Shown: positions 8,341 through 16,456 of the stretch, one piece after another | Layout of the letters: each line of letters opens with the position of its first letter | Position numbering within the stretch: position 1 is the first letter of the stretch | Assembly: GCA_030425145.1 (NCBI GenBank) | Contig: JAUHVK010000019.1 | Span: 37,095-101,094 of the forward strand | Direction of reading: 5' to 3' | Origin: Alphaproteobacteria bacterium | GTDB taxonomy: Bacteria; Pseudomonadota; Alphaproteobacteria; Rhodobacterales; Rhodobacteraceae | Length of the DNA: 64,000 bases | Notes under the pieces: generated by a model | Database searches by the model: none | What the model was told of the DNA's origin: nothing | Seen by the model: only the letters and a program-made list of their open reading frames with translations | Made by a program: the position numbers and the translations under genes

Positions 8341-9426
8341 TTAGCCTGCGTTCACACGGTTCCGCTGGCGCATGTATTCGCCGTCGGCGATTTCATACCA
8401 GTCAGCCGACTCTTTCATGGACGCGAAGTAGCTGTCCGCCACTTTGGCGTAGATTTCGTCGCCCATGTTCTCTTGACGTACCTCTGCCGATGCGGCGCCG
8501 TACGCGTCCCAGACGTCTTCCGGGAACTGACGGACCTGAACGCCTGCGGCCTGCAGACGGGCCAGAGCAGCACCGTTTTCGGCCAGCGACAGCGCGGTGT
8601 TCTGCGCGTGTGCAGCCTGTGCCGCGACGTTGACGATCTTCTTGTGCTGCTCGGAGAGGCTTTCCCAGACTTCAAGGTTGAAGCCTAGGCAGAGTGCCGA
8701 ACCCGGCTCGTGGAAGCCAGCTGCGTAGTAGGTCTTGGTGACTTCCTGGAAGCCCATGCGCTCGTCCGCATACGGCCCGATCCATTCCGCGCCGTCGATC
8801 TGACCGGACGCGAGCGCCTGGTAGATTTCGCCGCCGGGGATGTTCTGGACGGATGCGCCAAGACGACCGAGAACCTGACCACCTTGGCCCGGCATACGGA
8901 AGCGCAGACCCTGAAGGTCTTCGGCCGATTTAATTTCGGTGTTGAACCAACCACCGGGCTGCATCGCGGTCATGCCGCACATGATCGGCTTGATGTTGAA
9001 CAGCGACGACAGTTCGTCATGCAGAGCCTGACCATCACGCCGATAGTACCAGTTCGCCATTTCCTGAGCGGTCATACCGAACGGAACAGATGTGAAGAAG
9101 GCGAATGCCGGGTGCTGGTTCAGGAAGTAGTATTCCGCCGAGTGATACACGTCGGCCTGACCCGAGGAAACGGCGTCGAACACTTCGAACGCGCCCACGA
9201 GCGAGCCTGCCGACATCTTGTTGAACGACAGCGCGCCGTCAGTCATGGCTGTGATGTAATCGATTGCCAACTGAGCCGCGTCGTCGAAGATCGCGAAGCC
9301 ATCAGGAACCGATGTCACCATTGTCAATGTACGGTTGCCTTGCGCGATTGCCGGCGCCGCCAGCGATGTGGCCGCTGCAGCCCCTACCCCTACTGTAGAC
9401 GTACGCAAGAATGAACGACGATCCAT
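8341..9426 (-). CDS. TRAP transporter substrate-binding protein (DctP family, TakP-like)
   Basis: 361 residues. The periplasmic binding protein of the TRAP system. The start is a twin-arginine type leader (MDRRSFLR, then an Ala-rich segment ending APAIAQ), suggesting Tat export. Body features are the DAVSSGQADVYHSAEYY region and GLRFRMPGQGGQV, with the Arg of FRMPG expected to bind the substrate carboxylate. The sequence resembles TakP, which binds 2-oxo acids; the ligand is inferred. A strong GGGGAGGAA site precedes the ATG at 9426, so an in-frame start ten codons upstream is rejected. First gene of the operon. Confidence 0.9.
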   Translation of the reverse strand: MDRRSFLRTSTVGVGAAAATSLAAPAIAQGNRTLTMVTSVPDGFAIFDDAAQLAIDYITAMTDGALSFNKMSAGSLVGAFEVFDAVSSGQADVYHSAEYYFLNQHPAFAFFTSVPFGMTAQEMANWYYRRDGQALHDELSSLFNIKPIMCGMTAMQPGGWFNTEIKSAEDLQGLRFRMPGQGGQVLGRLGASVQNIPGGEIYQALASGQIDGAEWIGPYADERMGFQEVTKTYYAAGFHEPGSALCLGFNLEVWESLSEQHKKIVNVAAQAAHAQNTALSLAENGAALARLQAAGVQVRQFPEDVWDAYGAASAEVRQENMGDEIYAKVADSYFASMKESADWYEIADGEYMRQRNRVNAG

Positions 9427-9786
9427 GTATTCCTCCCCTGAGTTTTGGATGCACAAAAACAGCCTGTCCGCTGCTTGCGCGGATCATTTAGTGGGTCGGA
9501 CGGTACTCATAAAAAAATATGAATGCAAACTATTAACAGCGCTTACAGATGTAGAAATTTTAGGCAGAATTCGCCGGAATTCTTGGGTTTTTTTTCACCT
9601 CCGGATGATAGCGCTATCAAAGCATGACAGGGCCAGTTGAAGGGCTAAGCGGGTCGTTTCCGGCGCTGCAACCGGACCCGACGTAAGGTCAATTGAAGGG
9701 ACCAACGCAGGGTCAAGAAGAGAGACCGCCACAAGGCCAAGTGAGCAAGCGGACGTAAGGTCAAGTAGACGCCGCGCCCGGTCAAA
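9427..9786. other. Gene-free region upstream of the TRAP operon, with short direct repeats
   Basis: No supported gene. The right half (about 9628-9785) carries an imperfect series of AGGTCAA-type units; two share ACGTAAGGTCAA at 9681 and 9753. The AT-rich left part (about 9500-9600) should hold the TRAP promoter, but no convincing -35/-10 pair stands out. Confidence 0.5.
9681..9780 (+). repeat. Degenerate tandem repeat, about 22-25 bp unit
   Basis: Units beginning near 9681, 9705, 9730 and 9753 share a core close to AC(G/A)(C/T)AAGGTCAA followed by a purine-rich half. Copies differ from each other, so this is an old or loosely conserved repeat; function unknown. Confidence 0.4.
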
Positions 9787-10071
9787 TTACAAACGCACTC
9801 CCCGGCTCAGGATCACGATTCCTATCTGACCTCTGCTCGGGTAAGTGGCTTTAAGAAGCAAGGCACAGAAATTTTCACCGCCTGTCACTGCGCCCTGCGT
9901 CACGCAATGCCCCTGCGGCTCGTCGCCAAGGTTGTGTGTCAGGTCGGACAGACCCGCAACCCGGTCACTCGCGCCGAAACCCAAAACCTGCGAGAGCACG
10001 ATCAAGCCCGCCAGCGCCATCGCATGACATGTCGAAAACAATTTTACCCGACGATTCCGCTTACCCAGCAT
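9787..10071 (-). CDS. Small hypothetical protein with N-terminal signal/anchor
   Basis: 94 residues, not recognised. A basic N-terminus (KRNRRVK) is followed by a hydrophobic stretch (about 17-35) that could be a signal peptide or membrane anchor. The rest is polar with two cysteines. A very good ribosome site (GGAGG, six bases before the ATG) supports real translation; otherwise the evidence is thin, and competing plus-strand frames in the same place look random. Confidence 0.45.
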   Translation of the reverse strand: MLGKRNRRVKLFSTCHAMALAGLIVLSQVLGFGASDRVAGLSDLTHNLGDEPQGHCVTQGAVTGGENFCALLLKATYPSRGQIGIVILSRGVRL

Positions 10072-10364
10072 GTGCGCCTCCGCAGTGCGTCAATATGAAC
10101 TAACCAGTTCAGCTTATGGGAGGTCATTCTTCACCTGCAACTCACATTTCCGCGCGCATGCGCACATCAACTGTGACCATTGACGAACGACTCAGCAGAA
10201 AAGCGCAGGGAAGAATGCGTCGATTTCAGAAAATTACGCCAAACCCCCGCCCATCAGCAATAAACGGCAAAATTTTCTTCCCCTCAGGTACTATTTTCTT
10301 TGTTTTCGATGTTGACCCTCCGGGAGGCTCACCATAAGGTCCGGCCACGCGAAAAGGAGCCGAC
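10072..10364. other. Region upstream of the ilvBH leader
   Basis: No supported gene. AT-rich between about 10255 and 10310. It contains the candidate promoter listed separately and a short CCTCCGGGAGG inverted repeat at about 10317-10327. Confidence 0.5.
10312..10338 (+). promoter_or_regulatory. Candidate ilvBH promoter
   Basis: TTGACC at 10312-10317 could be a -35 element, with CATAAG at 10333-10338 as a weak -10 (15-bp gap). The placement would start transcription just before the leader peptide, as attenuation requires. The match is modest. Confidence 0.3.
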
Positions 10365-10415
10365 ATGGCACGAGTGTTAGTCATTGTAGTAGAGAAGACG
10401 CGCATGGGCCGGTGA
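10365..10415 (+). CDS. ilvBH leader peptide (attenuation)
   Basis: A 16-residue reading frame, MARVLVIVVEKTRMGR, with six branched-chain codons in a row (Val-Leu-Val-Ile-Val-Val). An AAAAGGAG ribosome site lies about six bases before its ATG. It sits directly upstream of an intrinsic terminator and the acetolactate synthase genes, the arrangement of a ribosome-stalling leader. Shortage of charged Val, Leu or Ile tRNA would hold the ribosome on codons 4-9 and let transcription continue into ilvB. Mechanism inferred from the known E. coli ilv and leu leaders. Confidence 0.85.
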   Translation: MARVLVIVVEKTRMGR

Positions 10416-10469
10416 CGGAACCAGACCAACACCCCATGCGCCCCCGACTGAACATCGGGGGTTTTTTTT
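10400..10469 (+). promoter_or_regulatory. ilvBH attenuator (alternative hairpin plus intrinsic terminator)
   Basis: The terminator has 7-bp arms (10441-10447 and 10455-10461) followed by eight T residues (10462-10469). An upstream segment, 10400-10408, is exactly complementary to 10433-10441, which touches the left arm of the terminator. A ribosome reaching the leader stop (10413-10415) would cover 10400-10408 and leave the terminator free to form. A ribosome stalled on codons 4-9 would leave 10400-10408 open for the competing hairpin. The terminator is clear; the switch is inferred. Confidence 0.75.
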
Positions 10470-10508
10470 CGCGTAACGAACAGAAGTGTCTGTAAACGGA
10501 GCAAAGCG

Positions 10509-12263
10509 ATGACACGTCAAATGACCGGAGCGAAAATGGTGGTTCAAGCCCTGAAGGATCAGGGTGTGGACACGGTATTCGGGTATCCCGGTGGCGCTGT
10601 GCTACCGATTTACGACGAGATTTTTCAGCAGAACGGCATTCGCCATTACCTCGTGCGCCACGAACAGGGCGCCGTGCACGCCGCCGAAGGTTATGCCCGC
10701 GCAACCGGCAAGCCCGGTGTCGTTCTTGTGACCTCGGGCCCGGGTGCAACCAATGCCGTGACCGGTCTGACCGACGCGCTTATGGACAGCATTCCAATTG
10801 TCGTTCTCACCGGCCAGGTCCCGACCTTCATGATCGGCTCTGACGCGTTTCAGGAAGCCGACACGGTTGGCATCACCCGCCCCTGCACAAAGCACAATTG
10901 GCTGGTCAAGGACACGGACGCCCTGTCGGGTACCATTCACGAAGCCTTCCATGTGGCCACTTCGGGTCGCCCGGGACCGGTGCTCGTCGACATTCCGAAA
11001 GACGTGCAGTTCGCCAGCGGAACATACACCGAGAAAGCCAAAGCGAAGGTCAGCCATTACCAGCCACAGCTCAAAGGTGACATGGCGACCATCACGCAGT
11101 TGGTTGAAGCGCTGGAAACGGCAGAGCGGCCGATCTTCTACACCGGTGGCGGTGTCATCAACTCAGGTCCGGGCGCGAGCCAGCTTCTGCGCGAACTGGT
11201 CGATGCAACTGGCATTCCGATCACCTCGACACTCATGGGACTGGGGTGCTACCCGGCGTCCGGCAAGCACTGGCTCGGTATGCTTGGCATGCACGGTCTC
11301 TACGAAGCGAACCTCGCGATGCACGGCTGCGACCTGATGATCAACATCGGCGCACGCTTTGATGACCGGATCACCGGGCGGCTGGATGCGTTCAGCCCGA
11401 AGTCGCGCAAAGCGCATATCGACATCGACCCCAGCTCGATCAACAAGGTGATCCGTGTCGACATGCCGATCATCGGCGATGTGGGCCATGTTCTTGAGGA
11501 TATCCTCAAGGTCTGGAAGGCGCGCGGGCGCAAGGTCAACAAGGAAGGTCTGCAAAAGTGGTGGCACCAGATCGAGCAATGGCGCGCGGTGGACTGCCTC
11601 AAGTACAAACCGTCGGACAAGGCGATCCGTCCGCAGTACGCCCTGGACCGTCTGGAGCAGCTTACCAAGGGCCGTGACCGTTACATCACCACCGAAGTGG
11701 GCCAGCACCAGATGTGGGCCGCTCAGTACCTTGGCTTCGAGGATCCCAACCGTTGGATGACTTCGGGTGGTCTGGGCACCATGGGCTATGGCACTCCGGC
11801 GTCGATCGGCGTTCAGGTTGCGCACCCGGATGCATTGGTGATCAACGTCGCGGGCGAAGCCTCCTGGTTGATGAACATGCAGGAAATGAGCACAGCCGTG
11901 CAATACCGCCTGCCCGTCAAACAGTTCATCCTGAACAATGAACGTCTGGGCATGGTGCGCCAGTGGCAGGAATTGCTGCATGGCGAACGCTATTCGCACA
12001 GCTGGTCCGAAGCCCTGCCCGATTTCGTAAAACTCGCCGAAGCTTTCGGGTGCAAAGGTATCCTGTGCAAGGATCCCGCCGATCTCGACGATGCGATTAT
12101 GGAAATGCTGGACTATGACGGCCCGGTGATTTTCGATTGCCTGGTCGAAAAACATGAGAACTGCTTCCCGATGATCCCGTCGGGTGAACCGCATAACAAG
12201 ATGCTTCTGGGTGAAGCCAGCACCAAGGATGCCATCGGCTCCAAGGGCGCAGTCATGGTGTAA
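10509..12263 (+). CDS. ilvB: Acetolactate synthase large subunit
   Basis: 584 residues. A thiamine-diphosphate enzyme joining two pyruvates, or pyruvate and 2-oxobutyrate, in the first common step of valine, leucine and isoleucine synthesis. The N-terminal GYPGGAVLPIYDE and the catalytic glutamate in VRHEQGAVHAAEGYAR are present, then the FAD-region NIGARFDDRITGR. The ThDP/Mg motif reads GEASWLMNMQE, with Glu where most family members have GDGS or GDAS; I believe this is usual in Rhodobacteraceae. Transcription is probably set by the leader upstream. The small subunit follows at 12350. Confidence 0.97.
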   Translation: MTRQMTGAKMVVQALKDQGVDTVFGYPGGAVLPIYDEIFQQNGIRHYLVRHEQGAVHAAEGYARATGKPGVVLVTSGPGATNAVTGLTDALMDSIPIVVLTGQVPTFMIGSDAFQEADTVGITRPCTKHNWLVKDTDALSGTIHEAFHVATSGRPGPVLVDIPKDVQFASGTYTEKAKAKVSHYQPQLKGDMATITQLVEALETAERPIFYTGGGVINSGPGASQLLRELVDATGIPITSTLMGLGCYPASGKHWLGMLGMHGLYEANLAMHGCDLMINIGARFDDRITGRLDAFSPKSRKAHIDIDPSSINKVIRVDMPIIGDVGHVLEDILKVWKARGRKVNKEGLQKWWHQIEQWRAVDCLKYKPSDKAIRPQYALDRLEQLTKGRDRYITTEVGQHQMWAAQYLGFEDPNRWMTSGGLGTMGYGTPASIGVQVAHPDALVINVAGEASWLMNMQEMSTAVQYRLPVKQFILNNERLGMVRQWQELLHGERYSHSWSEALPDFVKLAEAFGCKGILCKDPADLDDAIMEMLDYDGPVIFDCLVEKHENCFPMIPSGEPHNKMLLGEASTKDAIGSKGAVMV

Positions 12264-12296
12264 GGGATCGCGCCGACCTTGGCGCCGGTCCGACCC

Positions 12297-12346
12297 GTGG
12301 GGGGCCAGCCCCCCACACCCCCCGGCATATTTGGAAAAAGAAGAAG
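12297..12346. repeat. Hairpin element with TATTT/AGAAG tail between ilvB and ilvH
   Basis: Eight-base G/C arms (12297-12304 and 12309-12316) with a CCAG loop, then a C-run, CGGCATATTTGGAA and AAGAAGAAG. The AAGAAGAAG also sits where the ilvH ribosome site should be. The layout matches the element at 178-275. Confidence 0.55.
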
Positions 12347-12349
12347 ATC

Positions 12350-12910
12350 ATGTCTCCGCTGAATATTAAAAAAGGCTCGACGAAGCATTCCGCCTACAAC
12401 CTACGGTCCACCTTTTCGGACGTGCAGGAAACGCACACTCTTGCCGTGCTTGTAGCCAACGAACCCGGTGTGCTTGCGCGGGTGATCGGCCTGTTCTCGG
12501 GTCGTGGCTACAACATCGACAGTCTGACAGTGGCCGAAGTTGACCACAGTGGTCACACCAGCCGGATCACGATCGTAACCACAGGCACACCGCAAGTGAT
12601 CGAGCAGATCAAGGCGCAGCTTGGCCGGATCGTCCCGGTACATGAGGTGCACGACCTGACCGTTGAGGGCGCTTCCGTTGAACGCGAACTGGCGCTGATC
12701 AAGGTCGAGGGTTCTGGTGACAAACGGGTTGAGGCGCTGCGCCTCGCTGACATCTTCCGCGCACAGGTGGTCGACAGCACGCTGGAAAGCTTTGTCTTTC
12801 AGATCACCGGCACACCCGAGAAGGTCGATGCTTTTGTCGATCTGATGCGGCCGCTGGGACTGGCCGAGGTGGCTCGGACCGGCGTGGCAGCGTTGTCCCG
12901 CGGCGTTTAA
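12350..12910 (+). CDS. ilvH: Acetolactate synthase small (regulatory) subunit
   Basis: 186 residues. It binds the large subunit, raises its activity and gives feedback inhibition by valine. The N-terminal ACT domain is clear: HTLAVLVANEPGVLARVIGL and FSGRGYNIDSLTVAEV (about 25-100), followed by the typical C-terminal half (ERELALIKV to the end). There is an N-terminal extension of about 20 residues before the ACT domain, common in alphaproteobacteria. It is 86 bases after ilvB and is followed by a strong terminator. Confidence 0.96.
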   Translation: MSPLNIKKGSTKHSAYNLRSTFSDVQETHTLAVLVANEPGVLARVIGLFSGRGYNIDSLTVAEVDHSGHTSRITIVTTGTPQVIEQIKAQLGRIVPVHEVHDLTVEGASVERELALIKVEGSGDKRVEALRLADIFRAQVVDSTLESFVFQITGTPEKVDAFVDLMRPLGLAEVARTGVAALSRGV

Positions 12911-12918
12911 GTACATTA

Positions 12919-12951
12919 GGCAGGGTCGGGGAGATGGTCCCCGACCCTGCC
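12919..12951 (+). terminator. Hairpin after ilvH
   Basis: Perfect 14-bp inverted repeat (12919-12932 with 12938-12951) and GATGG loop, placed between the convergent ilvH and 12967 genes. No T-run on the plus side, but stem strength and position support termination. Confidence 0.75.
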
Positions 12952-12966
12952 CTGCAATTTCCTAAG

Positions 12967-13341
12967 TTACCCCGAGAGGGCGACTTTGGCTGGCGCGCCG
13001 ATGTCGAAGTAGTCTGCCAGCGACACCACTTTTTCTAAAGATTTCGGCTTGAGCGGACGGGCATCGTTCGCGCAGTCCTGAGCGCCAGCGAGCAGTGCTC
13101 CCGCGAGGTCCGGTGAATGCGACTGCATCAAGACCTGCGGATTTCGCGCTTTGCGAATGTTCTGCTGGATAATCATGTCGAACCTGATGAGATCCCCCGG
13201 ATCCAGCGCCGGCGCATCGTGGATGCATTCCTCTGCCGGAGCATAGTATGCAAGTTCGCCTTGGTCTTCACACCAGATCACAGCCTTTCGTGCGGCTGCG
13301 TCCGACCACAGCACCACACCGAACATATTCTGCGGTTTCAT
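12967..13341 (-). CDS. Conserved-looking hypothetical protein
   Basis: About 124 residues, not assigned to a family. The N-terminal half (FGVVLWSDAAARKAVIWCEDQGELAYY in part) has alternating hydrophobic residues suggesting a small beta-rich fold. The C-terminal half is helical and polar. There is no signal peptide. Codon use resembles the neighbours, so it looks like a real gene. The ATG at 13341 has GGGGA about nine bases upstream; an in-frame ATG at 13356 is also possible. It is convergent with ilvH and divergent from the regulator at 13611. Confidence 0.7.
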   Translation of the reverse strand: MKPQNMFGVVLWSDAAARKAVIWCEDQGELAYYAPAEECIHDAPALDPGDLIRFDMIIQQNIRKARNPQVLMQSHSPDLAGALLAGAQDCANDARPLKPKSLEKVVSLADYFDIGAPAKVALSG

Positions 13342-13610
13342 AGTAAGGTTCCCCATCTTAGAAGCCCAATGTGTTAATTTTCTGGGCGTCAGGACATCCC
13401 GAACTGTGCGTCGGGTGGTGAAAAATTTGTGTCAGCGGTGATTGACCCTGACGCGATGTCGCATCAACAATGACTCTGGTTAGCATCATCGCGTGACGAA
13501 TGACACGACCTAGTTCTGTCATGCAAATTTCTGACCAAGTTCTTTTGTGAGTGTCTGTAAGAAACAGTGGCTGCCTTTCGAGCCCACCATTGACCGCGAG
13601 AGCCTTTATT

Positions 13611-14405
13611 GTGACACGCCCAAGCCCCGCCGAACTCCGCAACACGCTGGGAGCGAATCTCAGAGAACTTGCCAAGTCCACGGAATCCATTTCAGCCTTG
13701 TGCCGAGACCTTGGAATTAACCGGACGCAATTCAACAGATATCTTTCAGGCGAAAGTTTTCCGCGACCGGACGTGCTCTTCCGAATTTGCCAGTACTTCA
13801 ATGTCGACGCGCGGATCATTCTAGAACCCTTATCGAGTATAGGTCTGGGATCGAAATCTTTACTAAGCCACCCCGAGATCGAAGATTTCCTGTCAGGCGG
13901 CGTCACACAATTGCAGGAGACTATATTTCCTGCAGGCTTTTACCGTTTCGTTCGTCGCAGCTTTCTTGACGAGACGCAATTCATACAAGGACTTGTTTAC
14001 GTCTACCGAAAGGACGGAGCAACCTTTCTTCGCGGGTTTGAAGCGAGGGAAGCCATGGCGCAACAAGGATTGTCAGCCGCCCCCAATAGCCGGGAATTCC
14101 GCGGGCTTCTGATGGCGCAGGAAGGTGGGATTGCCGGTTTGGTCAGTCGTCGCAATTCACTGACCACCTCTTTCAACTTCCTTGCGCAGGTTCCGTCTTT
14201 CCAGAACAATTACTGGGTTGGCTATACTGTGCGCACCGTTCGGGAAAGTGGAACGGGATCGCGCGTGGCGCGATTGGTGTATGAATTCCTTGGCCGTAAC
14301 GGGTCGAAAGTCCGCAAAGCCGCGCGAAGCGCCGGTTTCTGTTCCGCAAAAGACCTTGTCGCTTACGAACAGCACCAGCTTAGAATTGGGGAACCGTTCT
14401 ACTAA
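13611..14405 (+). CDS. XRE-type helix-turn-helix regulator with ligand-sensing-like C-terminus
   Basis: 264 residues from the GTG at 13611; a GTG at 13551 is also in frame and the start is uncertain. The N-terminal 65 residues form a Cro/CI-type helix-turn-helix (ISALCRDLGINRTQFNRYLSG). The rest (about 90-264) is a mixed alpha/beta domain with no motif I recognise and could sense a small molecule. The gene lies 116 bases upstream of a Rieske oxygenase on the same strand and may control it; this is inferred from position. The 170-base region before it is AT-rich. Confidence 0.8.
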   Translation: MTRPSPAELRNTLGANLRELAKSTESISALCRDLGINRTQFNRYLSGESFPRPDVLFRICQYFNVDARIILEPLSSIGLGSKSLLSHPEIEDFLSGGVTQLQETIFPAGFYRFVRRSFLDETQFIQGLVYVYRKDGATFLRGFEAREAMAQQGLSAAPNSREFRGLLMAQEGGIAGLVSRRNSLTTSFNFLAQVPSFQNNYWVGYTVRTVRESGTGSRVARLVYEFLGRNGSKVRKAARSAGFCSAKDLVAYEQHQLRIGEPFY

Positions 14406-14521
14406 ACCCGCAAGAAAACGCCCATCTTCTGGTCCGTCGGCGGCAAATTCTGTCGCGTTCTGACGCGAACAGGGCGGTCAGATAGAACACGATGACCTCC
14501 AACCAGAGTTTGGAGGTGGCG

Positions 14522-15670
14522 ATGACGGCTCTCAATCCCTTGCTGGCCGATGTTCAGAAGCCAACAGCACAGGCGCGTGGCCTTCCCAATAAACATTACG
14601 TCGACTCCGACACCTTTGCCGAGGAGCGCGATGCGCTTTTTGCATCGGGATGGGCCGGGCTCGCCGTCGCATCAGACGTGCCCGAGATCGGTGATGCCGT
14701 GCCGATCACGTTTCTGGACATCCCACTTCTCCTGATCCGTGGGCGCGACAACGCGGTGCGCGTGTTTCAGAATATCTGCCGCCATCGGGGGATGATCCTT
14801 GTCGACGAACCCCGCAAGATCGAAGGGGCGATCCGGTGCCCCTACCATTCCTGGTGTTACAGCACGCAAGGTCAGCTTGTGGCGACGCCGCATGTCGGGG
14901 GACCGGGGCAAAACACGCATAAAGACATTGACCGTACCTCTCTGGGTTTGATCGAAGTGCGCAGCCATATTTGGCGGGATGTCGTTTGGATCAACCTTTC
15001 AGGTACCGCAGAACCTTTCGAAGTGGCCATGGCGGATGTAATTCACCGCTGGGCAGACTTCGAGAAACCTGTTCATCATGGCGGAGCTGACAGCCGGTTC
15101 ACATTGACAGTGAAATCCAATTGGAAACTCGCCGTCGAAAACTACTGCGAAAGCTATCATCTTCCTTGGGTCCACCCTGGCCTCAACAGCTATTCCCGGT
15201 TGGAAGACCACTACAATATCGAGATCGAAGGGATGACATCGGGACAAGGGACATTGGTTTATCGTCAACTGACCGGCGCAACCGGTGAGGTTTTCCCGGA
15301 TTTTGAAGACCTCGACCCTAAATGGGACGCGGGCGCGGAATACCTCGCGATCTATCCCAATGTTCTTCTGGGTGTGCACAGGGACCACGCGTTTGCGATC
15401 ATACTGCGGCCCGACGGCCCGGATCGGACCGAGGAATTGATCCATCTTTATTACGCGTCACCTGCAACAGATGCAGGATTGCGCCGGAAGAACGCCGATC
15501 AATGGAAAGTGGTCTTCGAAGAGGACATTTTTGTGGTCGAAGGTATGCAGCGCGGGCGTCACGCGCCGGGATTTGACGGGGGCCGGTTTTCCCCTGCAAT
15601 GGACGGGCCTACGCATTGCTTTCATAAATGGGCCGCGCATCGGCTTGCGGATCACCGAAGCCAGGTATGA
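14522..15670 (+). CDS. Rieske-type aromatic-ring-hydroxylating oxygenase, large subunit
   Basis: 382 residues. The N-terminal Rieske domain binds a 2Fe-2S cluster through CRHRG and CPYHSWC (Cys-X-His and Cys-X2-His). The catalytic domain has the mononuclear-iron signature ENYCESYHLPWVHPGL with two histidines; the third ligand is probably the Asp in EEDIFVVEGMQRG. Members hydroxylate or demethylate aromatic compounds or quaternary amines, and this one is closest in style to the single-component alpha-subunit group. The substrate cannot be told. A GGAGG site seven bases before the ATG at 14522 decides the start. No reductase gene is adjacent, so electrons must come from elsewhere. The next gene overlaps by four bases. 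Confidence 0.9.
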   Translation: MTALNPLLADVQKPTAQARGLPNKHYVDSDTFAEERDALFASGWAGLAVASDVPEIGDAVPITFLDIPLLLIRGRDNAVRVFQNICRHRGMILVDEPRKIEGAIRCPYHSWCYSTQGQLVATPHVGGPGQNTHKDIDRTSLGLIEVRSHIWRDVVWINLSGTAEPFEVAMADVIHRWADFEKPVHHGGADSRFTLTVKSNWKLAVENYCESYHLPWVHPGLNSYSRLEDHYNIEIEGMTSGQGTLVYRQLTGATGEVFPDFEDLDPKWDAGAEYLAIYPNVLLGVHRDHAFAIILRPDGPDRTEELIHLYYASPATDAGLRRKNADQWKVVFEEDIFVVEGMQRGRHAPGFDGGRFSPAMDGPTHCFHKWAAHRLADHRSQV

Positions 15671-15888
15671 CGACACCGCTTGATCAGGCATTGCTGGATG
15701 CACATGTTCGGGACGACCGTGGATTACTGATCACTCTCTATCAGCAAGCGGCGCAAGATGCGGCGTCGGAACAGGCCTGCGGCTTTTTTCTGACGCAGGC
15801 TTTCATTTATGCGTTGGAATGCGGAGACACACAGGCCGAAGCTTTGCGCCAGAGGCTTGCCGAGATGGGCCGCGAGTCCTTGGGCTAA
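15667..15888 (+). CDS. Small helical protein coupled to the Rieske oxygenase
   Basis: 73 residues, unknown family. The ATG overlaps the oxygenase stop (ATGA), so translation is probably coupled and the product is likely a partner or accessory of the oxygenase. The sequence is predicted helical, rich in Ala, Gln and Leu, with two cysteines and no membrane segment; the pattern of short helices (about 4-20, 22-42, 48-62) recalls small TPR-like or four-helix proteins. No cofactor motif is seen. Confidence 0.75.
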   Translation: MTTPLDQALLDAHVRDDRGLLITLYQQAAQDAASEQACGFFLTQAFIYALECGDTQAEALRQRLAEMGRESLG

Positions 15889-15890
15889 TG

Positions 15891-15920
15891 ACCCTACGGG
15901 CATTCTGATGCCCGTAGGGT
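15891..15920. terminator. Bidirectional terminator between convergent genes
   Basis: Perfect 13-bp inverted repeat (15891-15903 with 15908-15920) and TCTG loop, separating the oxygenase operon from the cytochrome c gene. Confidence 0.8.
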
Positions 15921-15925
15921 GAACA

Positions 15926-16327
15926 TTACTTCTGTATCGATTCCAAGTAATAGGCGATCGAAAGCAGCCTTCCTCGCGTATACAGAATATCACCATATGG
16001 CGTGCCGCTGGCGCTTTCCTGATCAAACAGGGCACCGTAGACAGGCATTGGTCCACCATGCCCCCGAAGCCCGGTGCGCCCGTCGATGACGTGCAACACT
16101 TCAAGCATCGGAAATTCGCCGTCGTTTGATGCGGCCAGCGTCGTCAAGTCAGGTACCAACGCGGAAATGTATTCTGTCAACGGACCACCGCCGTCGCCGT
16201 CTACGCCGTGACAGGTTGCGCAATACTGTTGATAGGTCGTCTTACCGACATCAGCATCCTGAGCGGCCGCGAAGGACGCTCCCAACAGTGAACAGGCGAA
16301 CACTGCGCTGAATATGCTTTTTGTCAT
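15926..16327 (-). CDS. Periplasmic monohaem cytochrome c
   Basis: 133 residues. A signal peptide (about 1-22, ending AAAQ) leads to a class I cytochrome c domain with haem site CATCH at 36-40 and a likely Met ligand in GGPMPVYG (about residue 100). It would be exported and matured in the periplasm to carry electrons. GGAGGAG lies just upstream of the ATG at 16327. An FnrL-like box about 93 bases upstream suggests oxygen-dependent control. The redox partner is unknown; the neighbouring Rieske gene is convergent and need not be related. Confidence 0.92.
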   Translation of the reverse strand: MTKSIFSAVFACSLLGASFAAAQDADVGKTTYQQYCATCHGVDGDGGGPLTEYISALVPDLTTLAASNDGEFPMLEVLHVIDGRTGLRGHGGPMPVYGALFDQESASGTPYGDILYTRGRLLSIAYYLESIQK

Positions 16328-16419
16328 TGTCTCCTCCATATATGGGCACATATGCCAGTGGCTGCCCATGGATACGGACACCCACAATCAAATGCTAAGC
16401 ACGGAATATTTAAGGGCCT

Positions 16420-16433
16420 TTGACGCAGATCAA
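16420..16433 (-). promoter_or_regulatory. FnrL-like binding site upstream of the cytochrome c gene
   Basis: TTGACGCAGATCAA fits the FNR/FnrL pattern TTGA(T/C)-N4-(A/G)TCAA with both half-sites intact. It lies 93 bases before the start codon, a plausible activator position. It was recognised by eye, without statistical scoring. Confidence 0.6.
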
Positions 16434-16456
16434 TCGCGATGACGCGTAATCTGGTG

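Noticed and set aside
11163..12194. A 343-codon minus-strand frame opposite ilvB
   Set aside because: Antisense shadow of a well-identified enzyme gene.
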